This document shows positions 12,723 to 25,545 of a stretch of DNA of 64,000 bases, piece by piece. The first letter of the stretch is position 1. Every line of letters begins with the position of its first letter. The notes beneath the pieces are model-generated. The model did not search any database, was not told the DNA's origin, and worked only from the letters and a program-made list of their open reading frames with translations. The stretch comes from Hybos culiciformis (Eukaryota > Arthropoda > Insecta > Diptera > Hybotidae). Made by a program: the position numbers and the translations under genes. The DNA is taken from contig OZ023273.1 in NCBI GenBank assembly GCA_964007475.1, forward strand, positions 42,657,525 to 42,721,524, given 5' to 3'.

Positions 12723-13131
12723 GTGCACTAAAAAAAACAGAATTTCAAAATTTATTAAATAGCCACTTCCCCGGTGCCTTAACACATGCAGTCTTCTAAA
12801 TAGTCGATTCGGGTCCAACGCTATAATATTTTATCGGAACATACCTAAATTGCATTTTGTGCACTAAACAAAACAGAATTTCAAAATTTGTTAAATAGCC
12901 ACTTCCCCGGTGCCTTAACACATCCAGTCTTCTAAATAGTCGATTCGGGTCCAACGCTATAATATTTTATCGTAACATATCTAAATTGCATTTTGTGCAC
13001 TAAAAAAAAAAAAAAATTCAAAATTTGTTAAATAGCCACTTCCCCGGTGCCTTAACACATCCGGTCTTCTAAATAGTCGATTCGGGTCCAACGTTATAAT
13101 ATTTTATCGGAATATACCTAAATTGCGAAAC
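12723..13131 (+). repeat. Tandem repeat, 3 copies of 136-137 bp
   Basis: Copies start at 12723, 12859 and 12995, each with GTGCACTAAA, then CCACTTCCCCGGTGCC, then CGATTCGGGTCCAACG. They differ by a few substitutions and by the length of the A run, which indicates recent local amplification inside the dispersed repeat. Confidence 0.9.
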
Positions 13132-13239
13132 CGCCTTCTAAAATAGCCCCCCGACGTTGCTTCAGATCAAAAATATAACCAATCGGGTCTCTAGACTCCT
13201 TATTTTCAAAATTTTAAAATTTAGAAATTTGTTGTACAG

Positions 13240-13690
13240 CCCCCCAATTGAGCCCTGGGACGGTTGGGGGCCTTTCAAGATCCAGTTTTTTAAATAGGCT
13301 TTTCGGGTCCAACGCTACAACATTTTATCGGAATGTACCTAAATTGCAAAATCGGCTTCTAAGGTAGCCCCCCCGTCGGGGCTTCGGTTCGAAATTTCTA
13401 GTATCCTATAACCATCTCAGGTTCCAGTGCTACTTAACTTCAAAATTTCAAAATTTCGAATTTTGTTGTATAGCCCCCCCCCAATTGAGCCCTGGGACAA
13501 CGGTTGGGGGTCTCTCAACATCCAGTTTTTTAAATAGAGTTTTCGGGTCCAACGCTACTATATTTTATTGGAATATACCTAAATTTCAAAACCGGCTTTT
13601 AAGGTAGCCCCCCGCCGGGGCCTCGGATCAAAATTTCTAGTACCCTATAACCATCTCGGACCCCAATGATACTTAAGTTCAAAATTTCAG
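13240..13690 (+). repeat. Tandem repeat, 2 copies of about 237 bp
   Basis: The block CCCAATTGAGCCCTGGGAC recurs with a 237-bp offset (AATTG at 13246 and at 13483). Each copy also contains TTTTCGGGTCCAACGCTAC and a C/G-rich GGTAGCCCCCC segment. Part of this unit is related to the 136-bp unit upstream (TTCGGGTCCAACGCTA), so the second array is an older, longer version of the same amplification. Confidence 0.85.
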
Positions 13691-13890
13691 CCAAATCGGT
13701 CCAGCGGTTTAGGCGTGATTGAGGACAGAGAAACAGAGAAACAGAGAATTTTCATTTTTATTTATTAGATATGTTTAATTTTCATTTCTTTCAGATTTAA
13801 AAATTTCGAAGATTGGCAAATTTTTCGGACAAAACTTTTTATATTTCTTTTTCGTCGGAAGTGTAAACCGTGCTTTATGTAGTACATATA

Positions 13891-16800
13891 TATAATTTTT
13901 TTTTTTTTTTTCAAAGTGTACAGGTATGAATAATTTAAAACAACAAAAAATGTCACTTATTTTGTTACTATCAAAAACCAAATAAAATTTTACCACAGAA
14001 AGGAGTACAGTAAATTCGAATAGTATTATTAACATGTTTTCTTGTTTAATAATTTTGTTTAATCTCGTTGTACACAAAATACATTTAAGAACATATACCT
14101 ATATATTTTATTTAAAACATTACACTTTTTTTTATGAAAACTTACAAGATATTCGCACTAAAACTTTTCTCTAGCATAAAATACAACTAATAATTTTTTG
14201 TTCTTAGTTTGAACAGCGCCGAAAAAATGCAAAACCTTGTTTTGAGGGCTTATTTTTTTTTGTTGTTTCTTCTTCATGTTAACTTTATTTTTGTAATTTA
14301 TTTTTCATTTTTCAGCGTTATATTTATATACAGGTGAAAAGTTTTTGCACAAATTGTGAAGATAAGAAGAAACTTTTATAACTTTTATATTTTCTTTGGA
14401 TGAAAAACAAGAAATTTAAATTAAAATGTTTCGTGGAATTTTCAAGAAACTATATAATATAAATGTGGGAAAACGCTTTCAGTTTATAAATACATGTATA
14501 TATAGAAATTAGAATTAATATTTTAATTTTTGAAAAAAGAAATTAAAAATGTTTATCTTTTTTTTTTTGCATACACTTGTATAAAGAGAAATAATTTTAT
14601 ATAATATCTTTTTTTATTTAAAAAAAGTAAAATGGACATAAAAAAAAAGAATTTTTTTTTCATAATGCGACATAAAAAAAAAAGTCACATATAAAATAAT
14701 TATAAAATAACATGTAAAACAAGAAAAAAAAATCATATTTAAAACAAAAAACTAAAAAAATTATTTTTATAATAAAAATTTAACATTTAAAAAGAAATTT
14801 TCAAATTTCCTTTATAAAAGTTAAAAAGTTTTTACCAATTTTTACAGTACAGGAATATTAATAACAAGATTTATTGAATAATTTTTAATTAAAAAGTAAG
14901 TAAAACTTTTCTTTTTTTTTTGTTATGCAAATCAAAATCAAATTACTTTTTTTTTTTAACCTAATTTGGAAATTAAATTTATTTATTTTTTATTTTTTTA
15001 TGAGTAATATTTTTATGACATCCAACCTACTCAAAAATTCATTCATAAAAAAACAAAGACAAAATTTACAAACATTATGAACTATAATTAAAATGTAAAT
15101 AAACAAAAAAAAATTTGCAGCTTTTATTTTCTCATGGAATTTTATATATACTTATAGGTATATCAACAAAGGATGTATTTGGAAATAAAAATAGTAAAAA
15201 ACAAAAATTAATTCATAAAGTAAAATTAATTCATTTTTTATTTGTTTTTTCATTGTTTAAAGTTAAACCTCTTATAAAAAAATTATATTATTATGATACA
15301 ATGTAAAATTTAATTATGAAAAAAACATAAAAAAAAAAAAAAAATACCAAAAAAATAACAAAATCATATAAAACAATAATAATTCGTGTCTGAGTGCCTA
15401 ATTGTAAATTATTAGGTCAGGGCTGATTTAATGTATAATTTAAATTTTTTTTTTATTTTTACAAAAAGGCGATATTACATAATAAGTTTTTTTTTTTATT
15501 TTTTAATTCTATTAATTTTTCATGCGTTCGCTGAGTGAGAGAAAATAGAAGAAAAAAAAAATAAAATAAAAATAAATAGAAATTACAAAGCATTGTGTAA
15601 TTTTGAAAAATTCTTTGAATATATACATATATTATAATTTTTTTTTTTTAATTTTTAAAAAACTAAAAAAAATAAATAAATAAAAATTAAGAAGAAAATA
15701 TATATAAAGAAAAAGTCTTTTTGTTTGCGTTGGAGGATAAAATATTTATATTTTATATAGTATCTGTGTGTATGATGTGATATTCACATCATCCTTTAAA
15801 TATTTTTTTTTTTGTCTGCGAGAAAAAAAAAGAAGAAAATTAAATACACATTGAAAATCCGAATAATATTGATTTTTTTTATTCTATTTTCAAGGAGCAA
15901 AAATAAAATTATAAATTCTGAAATTCTATACTAAAATTATTTAAATTAAAAACAAAGACAAAAAAGAGTTCAAGGTTAAAAAAATTATATTTATAATGGA
16001 CAGAATAATATAAAATGTAAAAAAGTTTTAAATTTTTAAATGAGATCAGTCCGCTAACTTATGTTATTCGATGTTACAGAGAAAATTATGATTTCTGTCA
16101 AATTTTTAGATTTTCTTAAATCCTGCCCAAAGTGTAGGTGCATGTGGCTGCTTTAAGTTTATTTTGTGGCTTCCAACATAAATGTCGATTTATAAGCAAA
16201 CATCAGCAAATCTATGATCAATTTCACGCAAAGGAAAATTTTAATCATTACATGACATAGATTTCGAAGAATTAAGCAAAATAAATTGTAAAACAAATCT
16301 TGAAATTAATATATTTTAATTTTTAAAAGCAAAATTTCATTTAATAGTACATTTTTGGAATATTCATATCCAAAATAACATAAAATAAAATCACTAGTTT
16401 TTGGTTTAAATTTTTTGTTTCATTGTGGCGCTTGCAAAATCAGGATAATTTTCAGGTTGGCTCTAATCAGACTTGTTTTGGATAGGCTCTGAAAGCATCA
16501 CTAAGACCATTCGTAAAAATTATCGGAATCCAATAAGTCACTTTTCTTATAAATGGAAAAAAACAGGTATCTTAAGCTTAAAAAATTGTTTATGTTAAAA
16601 CTTTACTGAAATGAATGCTACACAGATTCTTGCATTATTTACTTGACTTCGCACACTATATTAAGCTTGAAAATTGCTCTATACACATTAGATCTGGGTT
16701 AACTTTTGGAGTTTATATGAAGAAATAAATTTTATTTTGCGTATTTATAAATTTTTTGAACTAAATAAATATTAAGTAATTAAAACTTTTCATGTAGTTA

Positions 16801-17463
16801 TTCCATGCAACCACAATTTGTTTTTTGTTTAAAGAATTAAAAATTAAGATAAACCTAAGGCAAAATAAATCTCAGCTGCCTTTTTTATTATTTATGCGAT
16901 AAAATTAAGTTTTTTTTTCTCCATTAATATAATGTATGGTCTGCATAAAAAATTTACCAACATTACCTAAATTTTAGATTTTTTTATTTTATTTTTTTGC
17001 TAAATCCAGAAAAGCATTTTAAAATATATATAAAAATAAAATAAATGTGTGAGATAAAAATAACGAGATTGCGCAATTAAAATTCAATTTTCATTAAAAC
17101 TATTTCCTTAATGAAAACTACAATTCATGGTCACTATATATTTTTTTTTTTGTTTTTCATTTTTCTCAAATTAAAATTTTCAAAGATTATCATCAATGTA
17201 ATTTTTCAATATATTTAATGTTTTATTTTTATTTACAAGATGTTCAATGTGTACTTAATTCGTATATAAATGCTGAACAATCAAATAATGTGTCGGTATA
17301 ACATACTTATTTATATACGCATTCTATATCATAAATATATTATATTTTTTTATCTTTATTTTCATTATTTTTATGATGGTAAAATCAACAAAAAGAAATC
17401 CTAGAACTTAATTTTTCTCTTTTCAGTTATTCGTAAATATTGAATATTTTTATACCGATTCCC
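13891..17463. other. Very AT-rich intergenic sequence
   Basis: I see no gene. From about 14500 to 15900 the sequence is dominated by A and T homopolymers. The small open frames there have low-complexity K/I/F/Y composition and are not credible genes. Confidence 0.6.
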
Positions 17464-17712
17464 TTATTTGATAATATCTTGATCATAATTGACCATTTTA
17501 GAGCGGGTACAAGAAAAACGGAATATGTCATAGTGTTCATATTTGATTGCGGCTCGATCAATCATCTTAACTGCGTCTTGTACTTTTGCTTCTATACTTT
17601 TGCATATATATGTTTGTAAGTCTGGACAACAGAACTTAGTGTATTTAAATTTTTTAAATAATCTTTCAAAATATTGTGCAAATAATATAATATTGATTTT
17701 TAAATTTACTCT
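17464..17712 (-). other. Open 82-codon frame with protein-like composition, possible exon relic
   Basis: On the minus strand an uninterrupted frame runs from just after a TGA at 17713-17715 to TAA at 17464-17466. It has no initiating ATG near the front. The later half is not low-complexity and reads like a real protein: KFCCPDLQTYIC, then KSIEAKVQDAVKMIDRAA, then YEHYDIFRFSCTRSKMV. It contains four cysteines. A possible acceptor (ending in CACTAAG) precedes the FCCPDLQ segment. I do not recognise the family and see no partner exons nearby. It could be a terminal exon, a pseudogene fragment or chance. Confidence 0.25.
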
Positions 17713-17715
17713 TCA

Positions 17716-20639
17716 GGTTTCATTATTTTCGGCTCCTATAATAATATATAAATTTAATTTAAGAAATATATTATTGTAAAGTATACATCGGAAATAAACA
17801 AATTGAATTATTGTAGTATGATTCAAATTTACTGTGAGAAAAAATTATTTACCTAATTTTTCATAACACCAATATTTAAATTGAATTCAAATTTATCTTA
17901 ACCTTACAATTTTTCCCATTTCCGTACCAAATTATAGTATGTACTACTACTACACATTGAAATTGATATTCTTAATTGAAAAAATAAATTTTCGAATAAA
18001 TGTCTTTACATTTACAATTATTTGAGTATGTATGTACTGTACATACACTGAAGGGAAAAAACATTTCAAACAAAAAAATAGAGAATTTTTGGCTGGCTTC
18101 CATTAATGGCCTTGTTCCAATTTTCATCAACACATAACGAAAATTAAATCTCTTGAAACGTTATACAGAAAAATAAATAAATTACAAAAATTTTGACTTC
18201 TAAAGGATGTTAGCTAGATTAACATTAATCTCTTGTTTGGAAAGTGTTTGCTATTCGTGTGCCAGTTTCAATTGATTTGTTATATTTTTCCAAATTATTA
18301 GATATACCCATATAAAGTGCTGAATAATGTGAATGAATTTTTTTGTAAAATACTTGTGTATGTATAGGAGGAGATAAAAAATAAATTCTTTTATTATGAT
18401 CTTGGAAAATTTATAATACTTTTTACATATACAAATAGAGATTGGTTACTACATGTATTATTAAGTGAAAAAAAAGTTTAAATAACTTATCAAACCGATT
18501 TTGAAATGGTCAACAATTTTACAAATAATATAAGAATCCATAGAATAGGATAAATTTTGAAATAAAACAATAGGATAATAGGTTCATAATACTAAATTTT
18601 TTTTTATAATGAAGAGAATAAACATTTTTAGGTAGATCTTATACTTGATATTTCAGACGAAGAATTTCTTGGTAATGTTCACTAATCAAAAAGAATTCAG
18701 TGACAAATATTGTTGTTTTTTTAAGTCACACAAAAACTGCTTTAACAATGTCTTTATTGAACGCCCAGGGTACCATTTTGTACAACCCAGTCCAACTTCA
18801 ATTTTTTGAACATCATAACTAATCAAGCATGCTTGGAATTTGTCTTTTAACAGAATCCTTAACTATTACTGCAGTTTTGTATTTCTTAAATCAGTATCAG
18901 ATGTCGTTTTAATATTATAATGTCCAAATAGTTTCTGACCAAAGAGTGTGTGATTTGTGTAAGGCACAAACTTTTTCTTCCCATATTCTCATATTGAAAA
19001 ACGCAAACCACATATCCGCAAACTAAAATCTAGCAGTATTCATATAATGAAAATAATCAACAAAATAATGTGAAAACCATTATTTTTTTAAGATATTCAT
19101 ATTCTTTATAAGTAGATTAGACACTTGGCACATGTGGCATTCATAAAATGCATTATGTAGAAATTTGTTATTGAAGTTCTTTAATTCTAGTAAATAAAAT
19201 ATATTCTATTCTTCTTTGTAATCCGTTTTCTATCAAAAAAGAAAATCGGATTGCGTATTTTCATTTTTTGTCGGTCCGTCCATCTGTTTCTCCGTCTGTT
19301 TCAAAATGCGTCTCAATGCCAAAGAATGCCCAATCTTGTCTTGTAGATAATGACAATGGATAGATGAACCTGACAAAAAAATTAGTCAGCCGATTGTGTC
19401 CAAAACTTCAGATGAAGGCTGAAATTGGATTCCAGTAAATGAATAGATTGAAAGAACAAAAAAAAATGTAAGACCCTATTGAGTCCAAGGATTCTAACTG
19501 GCAACGAAAGCAGTGGATACATAGACGTATGTCAACTGAAAAAAAATTATTCGAATTGATTTTTAATGGGAATATTGAAAAGGAATCTTGTTACGTTAAA
19601 TGGTTTATGAATTTATTTTTTTAAGAATGTAAATAACAAAATAATTTCAAATTCTGGAAATTAAGTATTAGGGAAGAAATTTAATTGTCATGTTCAATTG
19701 TAATAAATACATCTTTTGCAATTGTTTTCATTTACTTATATGTTTTTAATATATTCGAAGCACTTCTGATGTTGGGTACAATTCCCATGCACCGTACATT
19801 TAACTTCTATAATAATTGGTCTCAAAATAAGCATCGAATATTCTTAATCCATATAAATAAGACATAAATAATATGGATCATCAAACATAATTAAAATAAT
19901 TCAAATTCCCCATGTGCATGTAATTCTCAAAGGAAAATATAATTTTCGGAAAATCTTAGAAAATATCCCAATCAAATATTTTACTACATTTTGGAATTTG
20001 GAAATATATATTTTTTATTACAATACTTAATTAAAAGTGCCCGAAGAAGGACAACACCATAAATTTTCCCAAAAAAAAAAAAAACAATAGAAATATAATA
20101 ATAGTTTTTTTTTTGTTTAATACAATGCCAAGTTATATAGTTTTTTTTTTTGTTATTTTCATTTCTTTTCATTTATGTATAGTGAAAAGCTAATTTTCCG
20201 TTAAAAAACAAAACAAGAGAAAAAAATGCGGAAATTCGAATTCAGGGCATTCTGGCATAAATATTGTGTTGCCTTGCTGATTTCATAATATGTCCTTTTT
20301 CACAACTGAAATAATAATGAGATAAAAGTTGTGGTAAATTTTGCAATAAATAAATTCGTTATTAATGTTTATTGATGTGGTAATCATTATGCTTTAATCT
20401 TTTTAAATATTTATATAAAATGAAAAAAAAAATTTTTTTGTATTATTATATGTATGTAGGTTAATTGGTGAAAATTAATTTTTCAATTTTAAATTAAAAT
20501 TCGGGATAAATTGCCCTATAAAAACACATTTTTAATTTAATGAAAGTTTTTTTTGCAAATGAATCATATAAAATCTGTAACATAAATCTTTTTTGTGTTC
20601 TGAAAGAATAGTTACTATCTAAAATCGGAAAAAATACAT
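17716..20639. other. Intergenic sequence with minor repeat-like patches
   Basis: No gene is supported. At 19270-19310 there is a GTCCGTCCATCTGTTTCTCC-type stretch like those found in insect dispersed repeats. A 58-codon minus-strand open frame at 18689-18862 is noted among rejected items. Confidence 0.5.
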
Positions 20640-21140
20640 TTTTTGTTAAATTTTTTTGATAAAATATCTCATACAGTCTATCTATTTATCGTGATGTTGG
20701 TTTTCCTGTTTGGTGCGGTTCGAAAGTCTTGGTTTCTTTTCTGAAAAAAATGTGTTTTTTCAGAAATTTGTATGGAAAATTCTTGTTCTGATTTATGTCT
20801 CTAAGTTTTCTCTTACAACCGCCCAATGCAGGATTTCTCAAGTCTATACAGTGAGTGTGGTGGGAGCCCGATCGCATCATTTAACTCCCTTTTCTTTCTC
20901 TATTTTAATCATCGAAAATATCCAATGTAACCTCAAGTTCTGATTGCTATTCGAAGTTTAAGCGAGCTGGTTTTTTTTTCTCCTCAGCGTTAAAAATAAA
21001 ATATAAATCGGAGCTTTCGCACACTCATTTCTTTATTTATATTTCTTTCTTGTAAATTTTGTATGTGCAAAAATAAACAAAAAAGCATTTGGCTTCACAA
21101 TTAGTCCGATCAGTCAGTGACAGGTCAAGACAAAAAAGAC
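20640..21140 (+). other. GC-richer island, possible 5' exon or promoter
   Basis: This patch is less AT-rich than its flanks and carries splice-like signals on the plus strand: a donor CA/GTGAGT at 20851 and a strong acceptor TTTTTTTTTCTCCTCAG ending at 20987, which would define a 137-bp intron. Initiator-like TCAGTC and TCAGTG motifs lie at 21110-21119. No extended coding frame spans the putative junction, because the second exon would reach a stop at once. If real, it is more likely a non-coding first exon. It is also compatible with old transposon sequence. Confidence 0.2.
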
Positions 21141-22341
21141 AGAAAAGGCGTCACAACAAATCGAGTAATTAACAAATTATGTTCACCTAAGTATGATTCA
21201 ATACCAGCCCATTTTCTAACACAAGACCACAAAAGAATTATATAATTTTGAAAGTAAAAAAAAGACAAGCAAAAAATTGATTTATTTTCTTAAATATGCT
21301 TATAAAAATTGTCAAATAAAAAACATGGAACAAAATGTTGTTCATACTTTTTTGATTTAAATCTGACAAGTTATGGACAAATCCTTACATATATAATCAA
21401 AAATAAAATCACTTTTTACATTTTTCTTTTAACTAACTTTTATACCATCACTCTTAATTTTAACATAGAGAATAAGTATAAACAAAATTATGGAAAAGTT
21501 AGAATACTTTTTTTTCCACCTTATTCCTTCAACTATATTATACTGTTCATTATACCCATGTCATATTGACAAGAAGTGATATTATGAATTTTTTTTTCTT
21601 GCTTATGTACACAAAAACAATCAAACTATCTATATTGCTAATCTAATTTCATAATTTGATGAGAAAAAAGATTTTAGATAATTTTCCTTTTTTTTTGCTT
21701 CGCTAATTAAAGCATCCAATTAAGGAAAGAAAAAATGCAAATTTGAATCAAATTATACAAAATATAGATACAAAATTTACATATTAAAGATGAGAGTCAT
21801 AACAGGGTCTTGTTATAAAAGGTGTTCTGATTAAAAGCAAAGTAGGGATATCTATTGCAAATTATGGATTCCGGTAAACTATAATTCATTTTAATAGCCT
21901 TATTATATTTTAATTTGGATTTTAAAACTTTTTAACATCATAATTTTAACTGGAGACGGAGTTTTATTATGAAATTGTTTTATATAATAATTTATATAAT
22001 ATTAATAATTTAATATACATTTTGTATAATGTATTATATTATATGTATTATGTTTCCGAAGAAAATATCAACCGTACATCGAAACTTAAAAGATAAATAT
22101 ATACCTATAATTTTAGTCTGTTAAATTGTCTTTGTACTGCATATTTTTCTTAATTGTATTATTTGCTGATTTATATAAGATTCAAGTACACTCGAATTTA
22201 AAAAAAAATGGCTACGCTAATTTAATATTTATTTTAATTGTAAAATCTATAATTTTAAATCGTCGCGAAATTTTTTCTTTAAAAATATTTATTAACATTA
22301 AATATAATATTCTTCTTTTGCTTATAATAAACTTAAACACA
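21141..22341. other. AT-rich intergenic sequence
   Basis: No gene was recognised. The open frames here are hydrophobic, AT-driven and lack motifs. Confidence 0.55.
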
Positions 22342-23025
22342 TCGTCGGTCGAGAATTTAAGTGCTACATACGCATTTTTGGCGTTTTTGAGTTACTGCCA
22401 TAACAATATAGAAAAAAAAATTATCTTTCGATTGCTGTTGTCGGGGCTGTCCTATCTCATTCCAATCAAAAGTTACAGAGAGCTGACTTGCTGCATACGC
22501 AACTTTGAAGCTTATCTATCAGTTCTTATCTGCCATAAAATAATCCGCCATGTATTTTTAATCACTAAATGCTACATATTCCTATATTTTGTTTTTTTTC
22601 AACAAATTTTTTTAAATGCCATTTACATATAAAAAAAAATTCCCTTCTATAGAAAAAACATAAAAATAATAAATCATAATTTTTGCTAATTTTGTATGAA
22701 AACGCGCTCAATTCTTAAATGATACATAACAAAAACTTAATGCCACTTACCATACATTTTTGATAAAAATAATCCGTATAATGTATGGTATGTGGCACAT
22801 ATATGGAAAAATTTTCAATTTTAAATTGAAAAAAAAAGATTGAAAAGATACTGTTATTTAAATTTTTTTTTTAAATTACTATAATTTTAGTGAGTCTTAA
22901 CAAAAAAAAACAAAAACACTGAACAAAATCCATAAAACAATGAAAATATAATGGTTTTAACTTGTTTTGCTGATTCCCAAAAAAGTGGTTTTTGCAAATG
23001 TAGCACTTAAATTCTCGACCGACGA
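22342..23025. mobile_element. 684-bp element bounded by 28-bp perfect inverted repeats
   Basis: A 28-bp sequence beginning TCGTCGGTCGAGAATTTAAG at 22342-22369 is repeated exactly, inverted, at 22998-23025. No clear target duplication is visible, so I cannot name the superfamily. An internal hairpin lies at about 22742-22798. Several degenerate copies of the GTGCTACATA motif recur inside (for example ATGCTACAT near 22570). The 168-codon frame that starts before the left TIR and ends inside the element has no recognisable domain. Confidence 0.65.
22742..22798. repeat. Hairpin inside the 22.3-23.0 kb element
   Basis: TGCCACTTACCATACATT on the left pairs with AATGTATGGTATGTGGCA on the right with one mismatch, around a loop of about 21 bases. 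Confidence 0.8.
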
Positions 23026-25545
23026 CATTCATAAATATATATTTCAATTCCCTCATTAATAATTTCTTGGAATATTTATGTTGATTAGAAATTTTTATAA
23101 GTCAAAAACATTAGCTTGGTAATTTTTTTTCCTGGAAGCATTTATAAATATAAAATTAATAATAAACATGCCACTTAAATATCTATTTTCATTGATTATA
23201 ATTTTTCATATGAATTTTATAACTTTATCGTTAAGCACAAAAATTAAATAACATTTTAGTTTAACGTAGGAATTATATTTCGTTTCTAACGAAATGGTGT
23301 ATGTTTCGTTACAAGTAGAAATTAAAAAAAAATTCTAGACAGTAAAAAAAATCAATAATTTCAAATATCTAAGTACTATACTTATTTCGAATTATCAAAA
23401 TCTTGAAAATAAATTGAATTACATCGAAAATTCAAGTATAATCCTCTATTCAAAAAATTGTTCAATGTTTATCTTATTCACTTGGACGAATTTTGGTTTA
23501 TATAATTTTTTTTTTTTACAAGTTGGCATTAATAAATCATTCATATAATCTTTAACATTTTTCTGCAAATAACATACACAATAATGTTCTTATTTTGACA
23601 AAACTAGAAAATTATCTCAGTTTTAAAAATAAAAGTTTTTTTTCCAAGTTTTGAGAAAGTGTTTTTAAACTGAAATTTTTTCTTATATTCATGAAACGAA
23701 AGTACATTAAATATTCTTATTTATATATGTCATAAAATATTTTCGATAATAATAAAAAAGTACTAAATTTAAGTTAAACCTATTTTTATGACTTTTGCCT
23801 TTTTATATTTTGAAAAAAATAACAAATTTTTTTGACATTATATAATTTTTTTTTTGCATCAACAATAAGTGAAAATAGGGATAATTTTTTATTTCCCAAC
23901 AAATCGAAACCATCTGGAATCTGGATAATATCCATTTATACTTGTATATAGATATCAATGTCATCTAAAATTTCATTTAAATATTTTTATCTATTAATAA
24001 AAGTATATATTTGTGTGTATATGTAAATATTTGTTATAAATTAAAATAAATATTATCTAATATACAAAAAAAGTAAAAAAAAATTAATTATTCTTGGTTG
24101 AAAAGTACTAAAACCTTGCTATCGTGGATCTGAGTAAACAACCAATTTTTTGTTTTGATTCAGGGGGCGGTTATTATAAATTACGATCTAACATGAAAAT
24201 CTTACGAAAATACGACTTTTCTTTGCATTTGAGTGTAACTCTAAATGTATATCCATTGAATTTTATTAAAACCGAATTTGAGAATAGAATTATAGTAGAT
24301 TTTTATAGCTTCCCAAACATTCGAAATTTTTTAAAATCAAAAAAATCTAAATCCTTCTATGCCTATATGTACTAAAGAATTTGGTTTAGTTTTCGAGTTA
24401 GAAGGACGGTAAATGTAAATAGAGTAATATTGCTTCTGTATTATTCATCGTTTATTAGCAACATAATAATAAATATAATTTTTTGTATTTTTATTGAATA
24501 AGAAAGTTAGTTAAAATTGTAGTATTTTAATTACCTATCTGATAATAATGAATTATTCACTGGACCGGATTTAAAAAACAACACTACATTGCACTACATT
24601 TTGTAGAATACAAATCTTATCACACTATGATTTTCTTTTTTAATTTCACTTTTTCTTTTAAACATATTAACATTTCTCGTTAATGGTAAGTTAACGAATC
24701 AAAAGCTAATCCCAAGTGTATTAAAAATTAATGGGAAGGACAGGAACATATTTACATAATTATACAATTAATTTCTTAATATTCTGGAAAAACATAAGTA
24801 ATAAAATTACTTTTTTTTTTGTTTTCAATATAAGTTCAGATATCTAACAAGGAAATTTAAACACCACATTTTCGGATCATTAAAGCGTGAAATAAAAATA
24901 TTTTCTTAAAATAAAGAAAGCAAAACAAAACCCATACCAAAAAAATTCATTGATCCCAAAATAAATTATAACATAGAAATAAAATTTTGTAATCTTATTT
25001 TAAATACAAATAAAAACAATATTAGAAAAGTGAAAATTAATCTTTTACTCTCTGTAATAAAGAAAATCCTTTGGAATTTATTTACTTAGAATTAATTAAA
25101 ATTAACTATGTTATTATATAACATTACAAATTATATAATAAACAAAAATTTTTTTTTAACTTCAGTGTTGTTTGTACAAGTATTAAATTATAAATTATAT
25201 AAACAGTGAACAATAATATTATGTATATAGTCCTTGTAAATTTTCAAAGATGCAACGACAGTAACCTATTACCAAAGATTGTTTTATATTTTTATTGTAA
25301 ACATGATAAAAATAAACAATATCAAAGTAACTTTTTTAAGTTTTTATTTTTTATAAAATTTTCTCATTTTGATAATATTCTGTTTTTCGCTATAAAAATT
25401 ATAATAAAGTTTACTATGCTGGTTTATGCCATGGCCACCGTATTTATTTATAATAATCTTTTTTATTTGCTTAATTTTTTTTTGTTAAAACAAGGAGTAT
25501 GTATTTCATAAAGGATTCAGTCGCATATAAAAAATATACCTAAAT
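23026..25545. other. AT-rich intergenic sequence
   Basis: No gene is supported. A frame at 24124-24375 opens with a non-ATG codon and has no recognised domain. Confidence 0.5.

Larger units (their letters stand above)
12648..13770 (+). mobile_element. Retroposon-like dispersed repeat with internal expansions
   Basis: It begins TACTAGTCGAAATACCCGGC followed by TTCGCACGG, and ends with TCGGTCCAGCGGTTTAGGCG, a GACAGAGAAACAGAGAAA stretch and TTTATTTATTAGAT. This head and tail arrangement is a familiar arthropod dispersed-repeat type whose mechanism I will not assert (RTE-like tail and other origins are possible). It is far more GC-rich than its surroundings. The centre consists of two sets of tandem duplications, described separately. 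There is no long reading frame, so it is non-autonomous. Confidence 0.55.
12505..13890. repeat. Diverged inverted arms flanking a 1.1-kb repeat
   Basis: The left arm (about 12517-12612) and the right arm (about 13811-13880, opposite orientation) share AAGCA...TTTA...CGAAA...GAAA and then a 16-base identical block TAAAAAGTTTTGTCCG, followed by similar AATTT(G)(T/C)CAAT. The left arm has about 27 extra bases in the middle. The two arms even translate alike (IKHALDLLRKR versus IKHGLHFRRKR, then KSFVRKFCQ versus KSFVRKICQ). This shows homology of the DNA, but does not prove a protein. The arms enclose the CCCGGCTTCGCACGG-headed repeat. They may be long TIRs of a foldback element or two older copies of one repeat. 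Confidence 0.6.

Noticed and set aside
12493..14077. Frames at 12493-12696, 13765-13956 and 13775-14077 sharing KSFVRK peptides
   Set aside because: The shared peptide arises from the homologous inverted DNA arms. No evidence of a protein-coding gene.
18689..18862. 58-codon minus-strand open frame (includes CTKWYPGRSIKTLLKQF)
   Set aside because: Protein-like in part, but no ATG, no splice context and no recognised family. Left as chance or decayed mobile DNA.
22126..22632. 168-codon plus-strand frame
   Set aside because: Hydrophobic I/L/F/Y/K-rich, no domain, crosses the left TIR of the 22.3-kb element, and its first codon is not ATG. Expected by chance at this base composition.
24124..24375. 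83-codon frame starting at a GTG
   Set aside because: No ATG start, no motif, no splice support.
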